A stretch of DNA of 64,000 bases from Bacteroidales bacterium. Its GTDB lineage: Bacteria; Bacteroidota; Bacteroidia; Bacteroidales; F082. The notes under the pieces were generated by a model that was given only the letters and a program-made list of their open reading frames with translations, ran no database searches and was not told where the DNA came from. The stretch covers positions 1 to 64,000 of the forward strand of contig JALNZU010000007.1 in the NCBI GenBank assembly GCA_023229245.1, read 5' to 3'. This document shows, one piece after another, positions 34,519-45,239 of the stretch; positions within the stretch are counted from its first letter, which is position 1; each line of letters begins with the position of its first letter. A program made the position numbers and the translations under genes.

Positions 34519-34528
34519 TCAAGTTAAA

Positions 34529-35059
34529 ATGATGAGATGCAGTACGATTTACGGAAAAAAGACAAGCAACTGGCTGATCGCTTTGTTTGTACTGCTCAAT
34601 TTTAATAGTTGTGGGATTTATAGCTTCACAGGAGCTACCATCCCTCCTGAGGCTAACACCTTTTCCGTTCAGCAATTACAAAATAACGCACTATTAGTTG
34701 AACCTTTGCTGAGCAACACCCTCACTACTGCTTTACGCGACCGTTTTATGAATCAGACGAACCTGAATGGAGTAACAAATAATGGTGACCTGGCTTTTGA
34801 AGGCGAAATAACAGATTACTCAACCACACCTCAGGCCATTCAAAGTGACCAGACCGCTGCATTAAACCGATTATCTATCACGGTAAACATACGCTTCACA
34901 AATAAATACGACGAAAGCAAAAACTTTGAATCAAAGTTTACTCAATATATGGAATACCCCAGCCAACAAGACCTGAGCGCTGTGAAAGACGGATTAATAG
35001 CCGAAATCACAGAAATGCTGATCGACGACATATTCAACAAAGCAGTTGTAAACTGGTAA
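34529..35059 (+). CDS. lptE: LptE-family lipoprotein
   Basis: A 176-residue outer membrane lipoprotein. A short signal sequence ends in a Cys (LLNFNSCGIYSFTGATIPP), and the CGIYSFTGA start is typical of the LptE-like proteins of Bacteroidota. By family, LptE plugs the LptD barrel that delivers lipopolysaccharide to the cell surface. The rest (LSNTLTTALRDRF, EGEITDYSTTP, and the NIRFTNKYDESKNFESKFTQ segment in part) matches the usual beta-rich layout. It lies between the sigma-54 activator and a TPR-like gene, 10 and 11 bases away. Confidence 0.88.
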   Translation: MMRCSTIYGKKTSNWLIALFVLLNFNSCGIYSFTGATIPPEANTFSVQQLQNNALLVEPLLSNTLTTALRDRFMNQTNLNGVTNNGDLAFEGEITDYSTTPQAIQSDQTAALNRLSITVNIRFTNKYDESKNFESKFTQYMEYPSQQDLSAVKDGLIAEITEMLIDDIFNKAVVNW

Positions 35060-35070
35060 AATTCTATGCG

Positions 35071-35961
35071 ATGAATAAGACGGGTTTTATCAATCTGATA
35101 CGAAAGCCAGAGCTTCTAGATAAAAGCAGCTTGCATGAACTAACTGACTTAGCACACCAGTTCCCTTATTGCAGCACTATCCAAAGCCTGCTAGCCATGA
35201 ATCTGTATCTTGAAAACAATGTACTGTACGATAGTCAACTACGATTAGCTGCCAGCCTAATGTACGACAGAAACATTCTCAGGCACCATATATCAAAAAT
35301 CAGTAAGGTAAATGAACATCAGTCACTCCCGGACGAATATAGAGCTGCTGCCAAGCCATCGACTGACACTGCGGAAGAAGAATCCAAAACGACACCATCG
35401 CCTTTTGATTCAACACCTGGCGAAACCCCTACGGCCGAAACCCTTAGAACCACACCTCCGGATGAGGCGAATCTGAAACAAGATGAACCTGCTCTTGACA
35501 CTGCCACACAACAATTTGAAGAGCAAGCAGTTGTCGAAACTGACACATTGCTTGAGGATACCGAAGAAGCGGAAAAAGAAGCATTAAAAAAGAAGTCGTT
35601 AGAAGAGCTGAAAGCCATAATTTCCGATCGCATCAAATTGATGGAATCTTCCAAACGCAGCCAGCCGGCAGCATCTGCTACTCAAACTATTAATAAAAAC
35701 GAGCTGATAGATACCTTCATAAAGAATGCACCAACTATTTCCCGCTCGAAAGTCGAATTTTTTAACCCAGTTTCAGTAGCTCAACAAAGCGTAGTAGATC
35801 AGGAAAATATTGTGAGCGAAACCTTAGCAAATATTTATATTCAACAAGGGCATGCGGATAAGGCTATCAGCGTATTTGAAAAATTAAGTTTGAAATATCC
35901 AGAAAAAAGTAGTTATTTTGCAGCCCTTATTGCAGAAATTAAGTCGAAAAAGAATCTTTAA
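35071..35961 (+). CDS. Uncharacterised protein with TPR-like C-terminus
   Basis: A 296-residue protein without a known role. The N-terminal 80 residues are helical (DKSSLHELTDLAHQFPYCS). A long, low-complexity middle part (about 90-215) is rich in Thr, Pro, Glu and Ala and looks disordered. The C-terminal 50 residues (SETLANIYIQQGHADKAIS, then VFEKLSLKYPEKSSYFAALI in part) form a single clear TPR-type unit. No signal peptide is seen, so it is probably cytoplasmic. It sits between lptE and secG, 11 bases from each, suggesting an envelope-related or export-related task. Confidence 0.8.
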   Translation: MNKTGFINLIRKPELLDKSSLHELTDLAHQFPYCSTIQSLLAMNLYLENNVLYDSQLRLAASLMYDRNILRHHISKISKVNEHQSLPDEYRAAAKPSTDTAEEESKTTPSPFDSTPGETPTAETLRTTPPDEANLKQDEPALDTATQQFEEQAVVETDTLLEDTEEAEKEALKKKSLEELKAIISDRIKLMESSKRSQPAASATQTINKNELIDTFIKNAPTISRSKVEFFNPVSVAQQSVVDQENIVSETLANIYIQQGHADKAISVFEKLSLKYPEKSSYFAALIAEIKSKKNL

Positions 35962-35972
35962 ATAATAGAACA

Positions 35973-36299
35973 ATGTTTGTAGTAATCTCAATTTTAATGC
36001 TAATAGCCAGTGTCTTGATGACTCTGATCGTATTAGTTCAAAACTCTAAAGGAGGTGGATTGGCTTCTAATTTTTCTTCCTCAAACCAGATCATGGGAGT
36101 TCGTCAAACTGCTGATTTCTTAGAGAAAGCAACATGGACTATGGCAATTGCCATGTTAGTCTTAAGCCTTGCAGCAGCTATGGCCATTCCAAAGTATGAT
36201 ATCACTGCCGGACAAGCTGATACCGAACTGCGTAAACAAATTGAACAAACAGCACCTGTTGATTTTCAAGCACCTCCGACAGCCCCGGATATTGATTGA
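35973..36299 (+). CDS. secG: Preprotein translocase subunit SecG
   Basis: SecG is a small membrane partner of SecYE that helps proteins cross the inner membrane. The 108-residue protein has two hydrophobic segments (ISILMLIASVLMTLIVLVQ and TMAIAMLVLSLAAAMAI) separated by the conserved loop NSKGGGLASNFSSSNQIMGVRQT, in part, which is the SecG signature. The C-terminal tail is acidic and Pro-rich. It ends the lptE group and is followed by a strong terminator. Confidence 0.95.
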   Translation: MFVVISILMLIASVLMTLIVLVQNSKGGGLASNFSSSNQIMGVRQTADFLEKATWTMAIAMLVLSLAAAMAIPKYDITAGQADTELRKQIEQTAPVDFQAPPTAPDID

Positions 36300-36320
36300 T
36301 CCGCAAAATAAGAATTATAG

Positions 36321-36358
36321 AAAATGTCAGATTGTCACCACATTCTGACATTTTTTTT
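36321..36358 (+). terminator. Terminator after secG
   Basis: AAAATGTCAGA (36321-36331) pairs with TCTGACATTTT (36344-36354) over a 12-base loop and is followed by more T residues. It separates the secG group from groESL. Confidence 0.92.
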
Positions 36359-36439
36359 ATATAGCTGTTTTGGCACAAAATATGACAGAAGACTGGCGTC
36401 ATTAAATATAGCTTATTCAAAATAAACAAATTGTAAAAA

Positions 36440-36718
36440 ATGGGAAAAATAAGTATTAAGCCTTTAGCTGACAGAGTAGTCATTGAGCCGGCAGCTGCCG
36501 AACAAAAAACAGCCAGTGGGATCATCATACCCGATACTGCCAAAGAAAAACCACAAAGAGGAACAGTCATTGCCATTGGGTCCGGAACAACCGATAACCC
36601 AGTGACAGTAAAAGAAGGTGATATCGTACTCTATGGTAAATATGCAGGAACCGAGATAACCATAGACGGGAATGATTATCTCATCATGCGGGAATCAGAT
36701 ATCATCGCAATTATTTAA
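36440..36718 (+). CDS. groES: Co-chaperonin GroES
   Basis: GroES caps the GroEL chamber during protein folding. The 92-residue protein begins ISIKPLADRVVIEPA and contains the mobile loop TASGIIIPDTAKEKPQRG and the end region DGNDYLIMRESDIIAII, all standard. It is followed by groEL after 35 bases. The leader (36359-36439) has no clean TAnnTTTG element and no CIRCE repeat was seen, so how it responds to heat is not visible. Confidence 0.98.
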   Translation: MGKISIKPLADRVVIEPAAAEQKTASGIIIPDTAKEKPQRGTVIAIGSGTTDNPVTVKEGDIVLYGKYAGTEITIDGNDYLIMRESDIIAII

Positions 36719-36753
36719 TACATAGAAAATTAACATAATAAATATTTATTAAA

Positions 36754-38388
36754 ATGGCAAAAGACATCTTATTTAATCTTGAAGCACGCGATCAGCTTAA
36801 AAAAGGAGTTGATGCACTGACTAATGCAGTAAAAGTTACCCTTGGGCCTAAAGGACGTAACGTTATCATTGAAAAATCATACGGCGCCCCGCAGATCACA
36901 AAAGACGGTGTTACTGTTGCGAAAGAGGTGGAACTCAAAGACCCGGTTGAAAATATGGGTGCACAATTAGTGAAAGAAGTTGCCGCAAAAACCAACGACT
37001 TAGCAGGCGATGGAACTACCACCGCAACCGTATTGGCACAGTCAATTATCACTACCGGACTGAAAAACGTCACAGCAGGTGCCAATCCTATGGACCTTAA
37101 AAGAGGTATCGATAAAGCCGTTGCAGAAGTTGTGAAATCGCTGCATGCACAAACGAAACAAATTGGCGACAGCAACCAAAAAATTGAACAAGTAGCTGCT
37201 ATATCAGCTAATAACGACCATAGTATCGGTGTGTTGATAGCCGAAGCTATGGGAAAAGTGAAAAAAGAAGGCGTAATAACCGTAGAAGAAGCCAAAGGTA
37301 TTGAGACTTACGTGGACGTAGTAGAAGGGATGCAGTTCGACAGAGGGTATATCTCCCCTTACTTTGTTACCAATGCCGAAAAGATGGAAGCAGTATATGA
37401 AAACCCATTTATACTGATATATGACAAAAAGATCTCAGTGATGAAAGACCTGCTACCCATACTGGAAAAAGCACTGCAAACCGGTAAACCACTGATCATC
37501 ATTGCCGAAGATGTTGAAAGCGAAGCATTAGCTACCTTAGTAGTCAACCGACTACGCGGCTCGCTGAAGGTAGCTGCCGTGAAAGCTCCCGGATTTGGTG
37601 ATCGCAGAAAAGAAATGTTGGAAGATATCGCCATACTAACAGGTGGCGTCGTCATCTCGGAAGAAAAGGGCTATCGCTTAGAAGATGCCACATTAGAAAT
37701 GCTCGGAAGCGCCGAAAAGATTACTATCGACAAGGATAACACCACCATAGTAAGCGGACATGGCGAGAAAGAAAACATCAATGCACGTGTGGCACAGATC
37801 AAGATGCAGATTGAGAATACTACCTCCGATTACGACAAGGAAAAGCTGCAAGAGCGTCTGGCTAAGTTAGCCGGTGGGGTAGCTGTTATCTATGTAGGTG
37901 CTGCCAGCGAAATAGAAATGAAAGAAAAGAAAGACCGCTTTGACGATGCCTTGGCTGCAACACGTGCTGCCATAGAAGAAGGTATCATCCCAGGCGGTGG
38001 AGTAGCATTTATTCGCGCTATTGACACACTGGCTGAGCTGCAAGGTGAGAACCAGGATGAAGATACAGGTGTCGCTATTGTACGCCGTGCATTAGAAGAG
38101 CCTTTACGTCAGATCGTTGAAAACGCCGGTATCGAAGGCTCTGTAGTCGTCAACCGTGTGAAAGAAGGAAAAGGCGATTTTGGATTCAACGCACGTACCG
38201 AAGTATATGAGAACCTGCACGAAGCCGGTGTCATCGACCCCACTAAGGTAGCTCGTATCGCCCTTGAGAATGCAGCTTCAATAGCCGGTATGATGCTTAC
38301 AACCGAATGTGTGTTAGTAGAACACAAAGACCCGAACGAAGCACCACCAATGCCCCCAATGGGAGGTGGAATGCCAGGTATGATGTAA
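36754..38388 (+). CDS. groEL: Chaperonin GroEL
   Basis: GroEL is the ATP-driven folding chamber. The 544-residue protein shows KVTLGPKGRNVIIEKSYGAP, GDGTTTATVLAQSI and the hinge PGGGVAFIRAID, and ends in the flexible Gly/Met tail (PPMGGGMPGMM). Length and sequence are fully normal. It forms an operon with groES and is followed by a terminator 23 bases after the stop. Confidence 0.99.
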   Translation: MAKDILFNLEARDQLKKGVDALTNAVKVTLGPKGRNVIIEKSYGAPQITKDGVTVAKEVELKDPVENMGAQLVKEVAAKTNDLAGDGTTTATVLAQSIITTGLKNVTAGANPMDLKRGIDKAVAEVVKSLHAQTKQIGDSNQKIEQVAAISANNDHSIGVLIAEAMGKVKKEGVITVEEAKGIETYVDVVEGMQFDRGYISPYFVTNAEKMEAVYENPFILIYDKKISVMKDLLPILEKALQTGKPLIIIAEDVESEALATLVVNRLRGSLKVAAVKAPGFGDRRKEMLEDIAILTGGVVISEEKGYRLEDATLEMLGSAEKITIDKDNTTIVSGHGEKENINARVAQIKMQIENTTSDYDKEKLQERLAKLAGGVAVIYVGAASEIEMKEKKDRFDDALAATRAAIEEGIIPGGGVAFIRAIDTLAELQGENQDEDTGVAIVRRALEEPLRQIVENAGIEGSVVVNRVKEGKGDFGFNARTEVYENLHEAGVIDPTKVARIALENAASIAGMMLTTECVLVEHKDPNEAPPMPPMGGGMPGMM

Positions 38389-38411
38389 ACATACATCGTC
38401 ACCATTTATAC

Positions 38412-38447
38412 AAAAAGCCGACTGGATCACAGCCGGCTTTTTTTTAT
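38412..38447 (+). terminator. Terminator after groEL
   Basis: AAAAAGCCG (38412-38420) pairs with CGGCTTTTT (38434-38442); a nested CTG/CAG stem is possible inside the loop. A run of eight T residues begins at 38438. Confidence 0.9.
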
Positions 38448-38464
38448 TGCTACTATAAAATCAC

Positions 38465-38971
38465 TCAGTGGTGATGCCCGTGAGGGCCATGCACATGACC
38501 ATGCGCAATTTCTTCCTGACTTGCATCACGAACCTCTAATACCAAACCTGAAAAATGCAGATTAAATCCGGCTAAAGGGTGGTTGAAATCCATAATAACT
38601 TTGTCGTCCGTAACTTCCAACACGGTTCCCTCAAGAGGATTTCCTTCATGATCCTGCATCGTAAGCTGATTACCAATAGTTAGTAGCTCCTCGTCTATGA
38701 CACCATCTATTTCAAAAAGCTGCTTATCCAATTCAATAATAGCTTCTTCGGTACGTTGACCATAAGATTCATCAGCTTTCATAGAAAAGCTAAAAGTATC
38801 ACCCGGCTGCAAACCATTTAGGTTCTGTTCAAAAACAGGCAGTAAACCACCTACACCAAACAGATAGACAAAAGGATGATCTTTTTCTACTTTTTGAATT
38901 AATTCGCCCTGCGCATCATTCTCGCGAAGCTCATAAATCAAAGAAACTACTTTGTTATTTCCAATTTTCAT
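38465..38971 (-). CDS. slyD: FKBP-type peptidyl-prolyl isomerase, SlyD-like
   Basis: A 168-residue cytoplasmic folding enzyme that turns peptide bonds before proline. The FKBP halves surround an inserted flap domain (ESYGQRTEEAIIELDKQLFE to EGTVLEVTDDKVIMDFNHPLAG), which is the SlyD layout. The C-terminus is His-rich (HGHVHGPHGHHH) and could bind nickel or other metals as in SlyD. It is convergent with groEL and shares that gene's downstream region. Clustering with groESL is in keeping with a protein-folding role. Confidence 0.93.
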   Translation of the reverse strand: MKIGNNKVVSLIYELRENDAQGELIQKVEKDHPFVYLFGVGGLLPVFEQNLNGLQPGDTFSFSMKADESYGQRTEEAIIELDKQLFEIDGVIDEELLTIGNQLTMQDHEGNPLEGTVLEVTDDKVIMDFNHPLAGFNLHFSGLVLEVRDASQEEIAHGHVHGPHGHHH

Positions 38972-39318
38972 ACAATGTGAGATTGTGAGCTATATGCGAT
39001 GCCAGGAAATACCAATCCGACAAATGATAATTGATATACAAACAAACCGCTAAAGCTCAATGATTTAAAATAATAAGGAATTAAAAAATTGCTGCGAAAG
39101 TAACCATATTTTATATAGTAGCGACAAGAAATCAGACGGCAACACCAAAACAAATCCACTAAGCAACACCTAAACGTACTGAAATAAATTGATTAGCAAT
39201 TGATACTCTGCATATTATCTAAATTTATTTTATATAAAAAAACATTGATATTCTATTGAAAAAGAATAAAATAAAGCAGATTAATCACTTATCTTATATC
39301 ATCAAACTGCATATCATG

Positions 39319-39351
39319 TCTGATACCATTTTGGGATAATGTTTAATTTTG
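39319..39351 (+). promoter_or_regulatory. Promoter inside the pgk upstream region
   Basis: TAATTTTG (39344-39351) matches the -7 consensus and TCTG (39319-39322), 21 bases upstream, differs from the -33 TTTG by one base. Transcription would start near 39357 and cover the inverted repeats and the small ORF. A second, weaker element (TATCTTTC at 39544-39551) is closer to pgk. Confidence 0.5.
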
Positions 39352-39374
39352 CTCATTGAGAAAGTCATTTTCAT

Positions 39375-39497
39375 ATGTGTATCAGTCTCAAAACAGTAAA
39401 AGGATTAATCCTCAGTATTATGCCAAAACTTTTAAAACGACTGATACAATCATTGACTGATAACATCTTGTGTATGCATAATGACCATATAATATGA
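39375..39497 (+). CDS. Possible 40-residue basic amphipathic peptide
   Basis: The frame starts at ATG 39375, about 18 bases after the transcription start predicted from the promoter at 39319-39351, and ends at TGA 39497. Residues 4-32 alternate Leu/Ile with Lys/Arg (LKTVKGLILSIMPKLLKRLI), so they could form an amphipathic, membrane-seeking helix. It overlaps the inverted repeats described for this region, so the bases may be kept for RNA structure and not for protein. No family was recognised. Confidence 0.3.
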   Translation: MCISLKTVKGLILSIMPKLLKRLIQSLTDNILCMHNDHII

Positions 39498-39585
39498 AGA
39501 TAGTGAACATCGGCAGGAATAGCCATTCATATGTGTCGAAATATATCTTTCTAAAAAATATTCAAATCCTTAATAACATAACCGA

Positions 39586-40785
39586 ATGAAAAGCATTGAC
39601 TTATACAACCTTAAGGGCAAGCGTGTGATTGTCAGAGTTGATTTTAATGTTCCTTTAAATGAGCGGTTTGAAATAACCGACGACACCCGTATCAGGGCTG
39701 CGTTGCCCACTATACAGAAAATTCTTTCGGCAGGTGGTTCTGTCATTTTGATGTCGCATTTAGGGCGTCCCAAAGAAGGACGGGATGACAAGTATTCTTT
39801 ACGACACCTTATTCCGACCTTAGAATCGAAGTTACACATAAATGTCAAATTTGCCGATGACTGTATAGGTGAACAAGCCCATCAGCTTGCTGACAGCCTA
39901 CAACCTGGCGAAATACTATTGCTCGAAAACCTGCGATTTTATAAAGAAGAAACAAAAGGTGATCCTAATTTTGCAAAAAAATTAGCCTTGTTAGCTGATG
40001 TATATGTAAACGATGCGTTTGGCACAGCACACAGAGCTCATGCCAGTACTGCCATCATCACTCAATTCTTTCCGGGAGCAAGTCTGTTTGGATACCTTAT
40101 GCAGGACGAGTTAGACCATCTTGAAAAAGTTACTACTCATGCCGAAAAACCATTCACTGCTGTGTTAGGAGGTGCCAAAGTATCGGGAAAAATTGAAATC
40201 ATCAACAACTTAATCAACAAGGTAGACAACCTGATCATAGGTGGTGGGATGATGTTTACTTTTATCAAAGCGATGGGAGGCAAAGTGGGTAGTTCGTTGG
40301 TTGAAGACGAGCTGATTGAAACGGCAAGGCAGGCTCTCGAAAAAGCCAAAGCCAATGGAGTGAAGCTGCTGATCCCAAAAGATGTGGTAGCAGCCGATCA
40401 GTTCAGCAACGATGCGTTGCAACAAATATGCAAAGCAGATGCGATACCTGATAGTTGGATGGGTTTGGATATAGGACCGGAAACCATCAATGAGTTCACT
40501 GAAGTAATCATACAATCAAAAACTATACTTTGGAATGGGCCTATGGGAGTTTTTGAGTTTGATAACTTCGCTACCGGGACAAAAGAGATTGCTCTTGCCA
40601 TCGCCACAGCTACTGCATCAGGTAGTTATTCATTAGTTGGCGGAGGCGATTCAGTAGCAGCAGTCAACAAATACAATCTTGCCGACAAGGTTAGTTATGT
40701 ATCTACCGGAGGCGGTGCCATGCTGGAGTATATTGAAGGAAAAGAGCTTCCTGGTGTTAAAGCTATCAGCGAAGAAAAAAAATGA
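39586..40785 (+). CDS. pgk: Phosphoglycerate kinase
   Basis: Pgk moves phosphate from 1,3-bisphosphoglycerate to ADP in glycolysis. The 399-residue protein shows RVIVRVDFNVPLNE, the substrate-binding SHLGRPKEG, ENLRFYKEE, NDAFGTAHRAHAS, GGAKVSGKIEIINNL, WNGPMGVFEF and GGGDSVAAV, which is a complete set. The length is typical. It is transcribed alone, behind a long upstream region and before a short hairpin terminator. Confidence 0.98.
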   Translation: MKSIDLYNLKGKRVIVRVDFNVPLNERFEITDDTRIRAALPTIQKILSAGGSVILMSHLGRPKEGRDDKYSLRHLIPTLESKLHINVKFADDCIGEQAHQLADSLQPGEILLLENLRFYKEETKGDPNFAKKLALLADVYVNDAFGTAHRAHASTAIITQFFPGASLFGYLMQDELDHLEKVTTHAEKPFTAVLGGAKVSGKIEIINNLINKVDNLIIGGGMMFTFIKAMGGKVGSSLVEDELIETARQALEKAKANGVKLLIPKDVVAADQFSNDALQQICKADAIPDSWMGLDIGPETINEFTEVIIQSKTILWNGPMGVFEFDNFATGTKEIALAIATATASGSYSLVGGGDSVAAVNKYNLADKVSYVSTGGGAMLEYIEGKELPGVKAISEEKK

Positions 40786-40851
40786 AGCCGGACAAAGGGT
40801 AAATAACAGTACTGTCCCATAGTGACCCCATCAAAAGGAGTTTAATACAGC

Positions 40852-40882
40852 AATTGCAAGCTGTTGCAATAAAATTTCTTTT
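40852..40882 (+). terminator. Probable terminator after pgk
   Basis: ATTGCAA (40852-40858) pairs with TTGCAAT (40863-40869) around GCTG and is followed by AAAATTTCTTTTTT. The stem is short and A/T-rich, so strength is uncertain. Confidence 0.5.
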
Positions 40883-40961
40883 TTAGTAAGCTACCATATA
40901 TCATCTGTTATTAAATTAACAATAATTAGCCTAAATCTGAAAACATTCGGGCTTTTTATCG

Positions 40962-40969
40962 TAATTTTG
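40962..40969 (+). promoter_or_regulatory. Promoter element of the mutAB operon
   Basis: TAATTTTG matches TAnnTTTG, giving a leader of about 55 bases before mutA. TCTG at 40936-40939 is a weak -33 candidate, 22 bases upstream. Confidence 0.5.
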
Positions 40970-41028
40970 TACTCTTTATCAGCTTTAACACTGGTTTTTA
41001 AATATTTAATCTGTAAAACCATTTTTAT

Positions 41029-42915
41029 ATGAATCAAGAAAAGAAGAAACTTTTCAGCGAGTTCCCGTCTATATCCACTGCCGAATGGGAAGCTGTCATA
41101 CTCAAGGACCTAAAGGGAGCTGATTATGAGAAAAAGCTCATCTGGAAGACCAATGAAGGCCTATCGGTAAAACCCTATTACAGGGCTGAAGACCTCCAAC
41201 ATATCCCTTGGCTGGCATCCTATCCGGGCGATTTTCCATTTGTCAGAGGCAATAATCCCACAGCAAACCATTGGTTGGTAAGACAAGATATACAGGTTGA
41301 TACGATCGCATCGGCAAATGAAAAAGCTCTCGACATTCTGATGAAAGGCATAGACTCTATAGGCTTTGAACTGAACTGCGACAAGCAATATTCTATAGAG
41401 GAAATAGAAGCTTTGTTAAAAAATATTCGGGCTGATATAGTCGAACTCAACTTTTATAGTACGGCACAACATTTTGATCTTGTTAGGTATATAGATACAT
41501 TAGTTCGTAAATATAATCGTCCACTTGAAAAAATTTTCGGTTCCGTATCTTACGATCCATTGTTGAGATACGCTCGCCAAGGTGTTTGGTACGACAGTGA
41601 AGAAGCTGATTTTTGTACGGCTTATGAGATGATCAACGCATCCAAAGCGCTTCCCAATTTTCGGGTTCTGAAAGTAAATGGTCATCTGTTTACCAATGCA
41701 GGAGCTACTATAGTAGAAGAGATGGCTTTCACTCTTTCGGCCGGTAGCGAGTACCTCACAAGGCTCACCGCAAAAGGACTGTTTATTGGAGATATTGCCC
41801 CACGCATCAAGTTTAATTTGGCAGTAGGCTCTAATTATTTTTTAGAAATAGCTAAACTACGTGCCTATCGCCTGCTGTGGGCACAATTGGTGAATGCCTA
41901 TGGCCTCAACGACTCGCTTAATGGCAGAATGTTCATCCATGCACAAAACTCAAGCTGGAACCTTAGTATCTATGATGCACATGTGAATATGCTGCGAACT
42001 ACTACAGCTACTATGTCAGCCATATTGGGTGGAGTTGATTCGTTCCGGGTACTGCCTTTCGACAGTGTGTATGGCGCATCTACCGAATTTGCAGAACGTA
42101 TCGCCAGAAATCAACAGTTAGTTCTGAAAGAAGAATCTTATTTAGATAAAGTAGCCGATCCGGCAGCAGGCTCATACTATATTGAGAATCTGACCAATAT
42201 GTTAGCTGAAGAAGCATGGAAGCTCTTCCTGGAAATAGAAGAAGAAGGAGGATTTCTGATCGCTTTAAAGAAAGGGATCATCCAAAAGAAAATTAACGCT
42301 TCTGCCGATAAACGCCGACAAGCTATTGCCACCCGTCGTGAAACCTTGTTAGGCATCAACCAGTATCCCGACCTTAATGGAAAAATAGACTGGGAATTAC
42401 CTGTAAGTGTGTTCCAACCCGATGACAGGACCGACAAGCAAGCTGAGATAGAAACCATCAAGACATGTAGGGGTGCTCAACAGTTTGAGTTGCTGCGATA
42501 TACTACTGACCAGTATAGCAAAACCCACAAACGTCCAACAGTTTGGCTGCTCCCATTTGGCAATCAGGCTATGCGAAGTGCGCGTGCCAATTTCGCATCT
42601 AATTTCTTTGCCTGCGCCGGATTTGAGATAGTGAATAATCCAGGCTTTGAAACAGTTGAACAAGGTATAGAAGCAGCACGTGAATGTGGAGCAGAAATAG
42701 TTGTACTATGCAGCTCAGATGATGAATACGCTACTAACGCCCTCACTATATTCAACGCTCTGAAAAAGACTAATGAGGTAGTGCTTGCCGGTTATCCGAC
42801 TAATTTAGTGGACACACTGAAAACAGCAGGGATGGAGTATTTTATCCATGTACGTTCCAATGTGTTGGAAACCCTGCAACAGTTTCAGCAAAGGCTTGGC
42901 ATCACCCAACAATAA
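41029..42915 (+). CDS. mutA: Methylmalonyl-CoA mutase small subunit
   Basis: This is the non-catalytic partner of the heterodimeric B12-dependent mutase that interconverts succinyl-CoA and (R)-methylmalonyl-CoA in propionate formation or use. The 628-residue protein keeps the barrel domain (PYYRAEDLQHIPWLASYPGDFPFVRG in part; AGSYYIENLTNMLAEEAW in part). The C-terminal B12-like domain is present but lacks the DxHxxG cobalamin motif: the matching place reads VWLLPFGNQAMRSARANFAS, as expected for this subunit. It is followed by mutB after 17 bases. Confidence 0.96.
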   Translation: MNQEKKKLFSEFPSISTAEWEAVILKDLKGADYEKKLIWKTNEGLSVKPYYRAEDLQHIPWLASYPGDFPFVRGNNPTANHWLVRQDIQVDTIASANEKALDILMKGIDSIGFELNCDKQYSIEEIEALLKNIRADIVELNFYSTAQHFDLVRYIDTLVRKYNRPLEKIFGSVSYDPLLRYARQGVWYDSEEADFCTAYEMINASKALPNFRVLKVNGHLFTNAGATIVEEMAFTLSAGSEYLTRLTAKGLFIGDIAPRIKFNLAVGSNYFLEIAKLRAYRLLWAQLVNAYGLNDSLNGRMFIHAQNSSWNLSIYDAHVNMLRTTTATMSAILGGVDSFRVLPFDSVYGASTEFAERIARNQQLVLKEESYLDKVADPAAGSYYIENLTNMLAEEAWKLFLEIEEEGGFLIALKKGIIQKKINASADKRRQAIATRRETLLGINQYPDLNGKIDWELPVSVFQPDDRTDKQAEIETIKTCRGAQQFELLRYTTDQYSKTHKRPTVWLLPFGNQAMRSARANFASNFFACAGFEIVNNPGFETVEQGIEAARECGAEIVVLCSSDDEYATNALTIFNALKKTNEVVLAGYPTNLVDTLKTAGMEYFIHVRSNVLETLQQFQQRLGITQQ

Positions 42916-42932
42916 TTTAAAAACCTGACTAT

Positions 42933-45086
<2,154 letters not shown>

Positions 45087-45105
45087 ATGCTTGAATAAAA
45101 TACCC

Positions 45106-45134
45106 AAACGCAGCTCTACCGGCTGCGTTTTGTG
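45106..45134 (+). terminator. Terminator after mutB
   Basis: AAACGCAGC (45106-45114) pairs with GCTGCGTTT (45122-45130) around a 7-base loop, followed by a short TTTTGTG run. Confidence 0.75.
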
Positions 45135-45239
45135 TTCTTGAATGAATCTGACAAAAATCAGTTACCAAGCTCAGAATTTCAGTAAAACTACAAGCACTAT
45201 CAAAAAAAATGCTGAATATTGTCTTCAAAAACTCATTGT

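Larger units (their letters stand above)
38972..39585 (+). other. 614-base intergenic region upstream of pgk
   Basis: Bases 38972-39310 are A/T-rich with nothing I can assign. From about 39318 there is a promoter match, a 9-bp inverted repeat (GTATCAGTC 39379-39387 with GACTGATAC 39439-39447), a 12-bp palindrome AGGATTAATCCT (39401-39412), a third CTGATAC copy (39320-39326) and an 11-base direct repeat TTCATATGTGT (39370-39380 and 39526-39536). A 40-codon ORF lies inside. This could be a structured leader of pgk, a small RNA or a small-protein gene. Confidence 0.6.

Noticed and set aside
36369..36386. TTGGCAC upstream of groES as a sigma-54 -24 element
   Set aside because: The -24 half is perfect, but the -12 half reads ATGA and not TTGC, so it is not a usable sigma-54 promoter as it stands.
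36792..37295. 167-codon minus-strand frame inside groEL
   Set aside because: Antisense to the conserved ATP-binding part of GroEL, with biased Ser/Ala/Thr content; a shadow frame.
40928..40957. AGCC...GGGCT with T run before mutA as a terminator
   Set aside because: Only four or five pairs around a large loop; the A/T stem at 40852-40882 is the better candidate.
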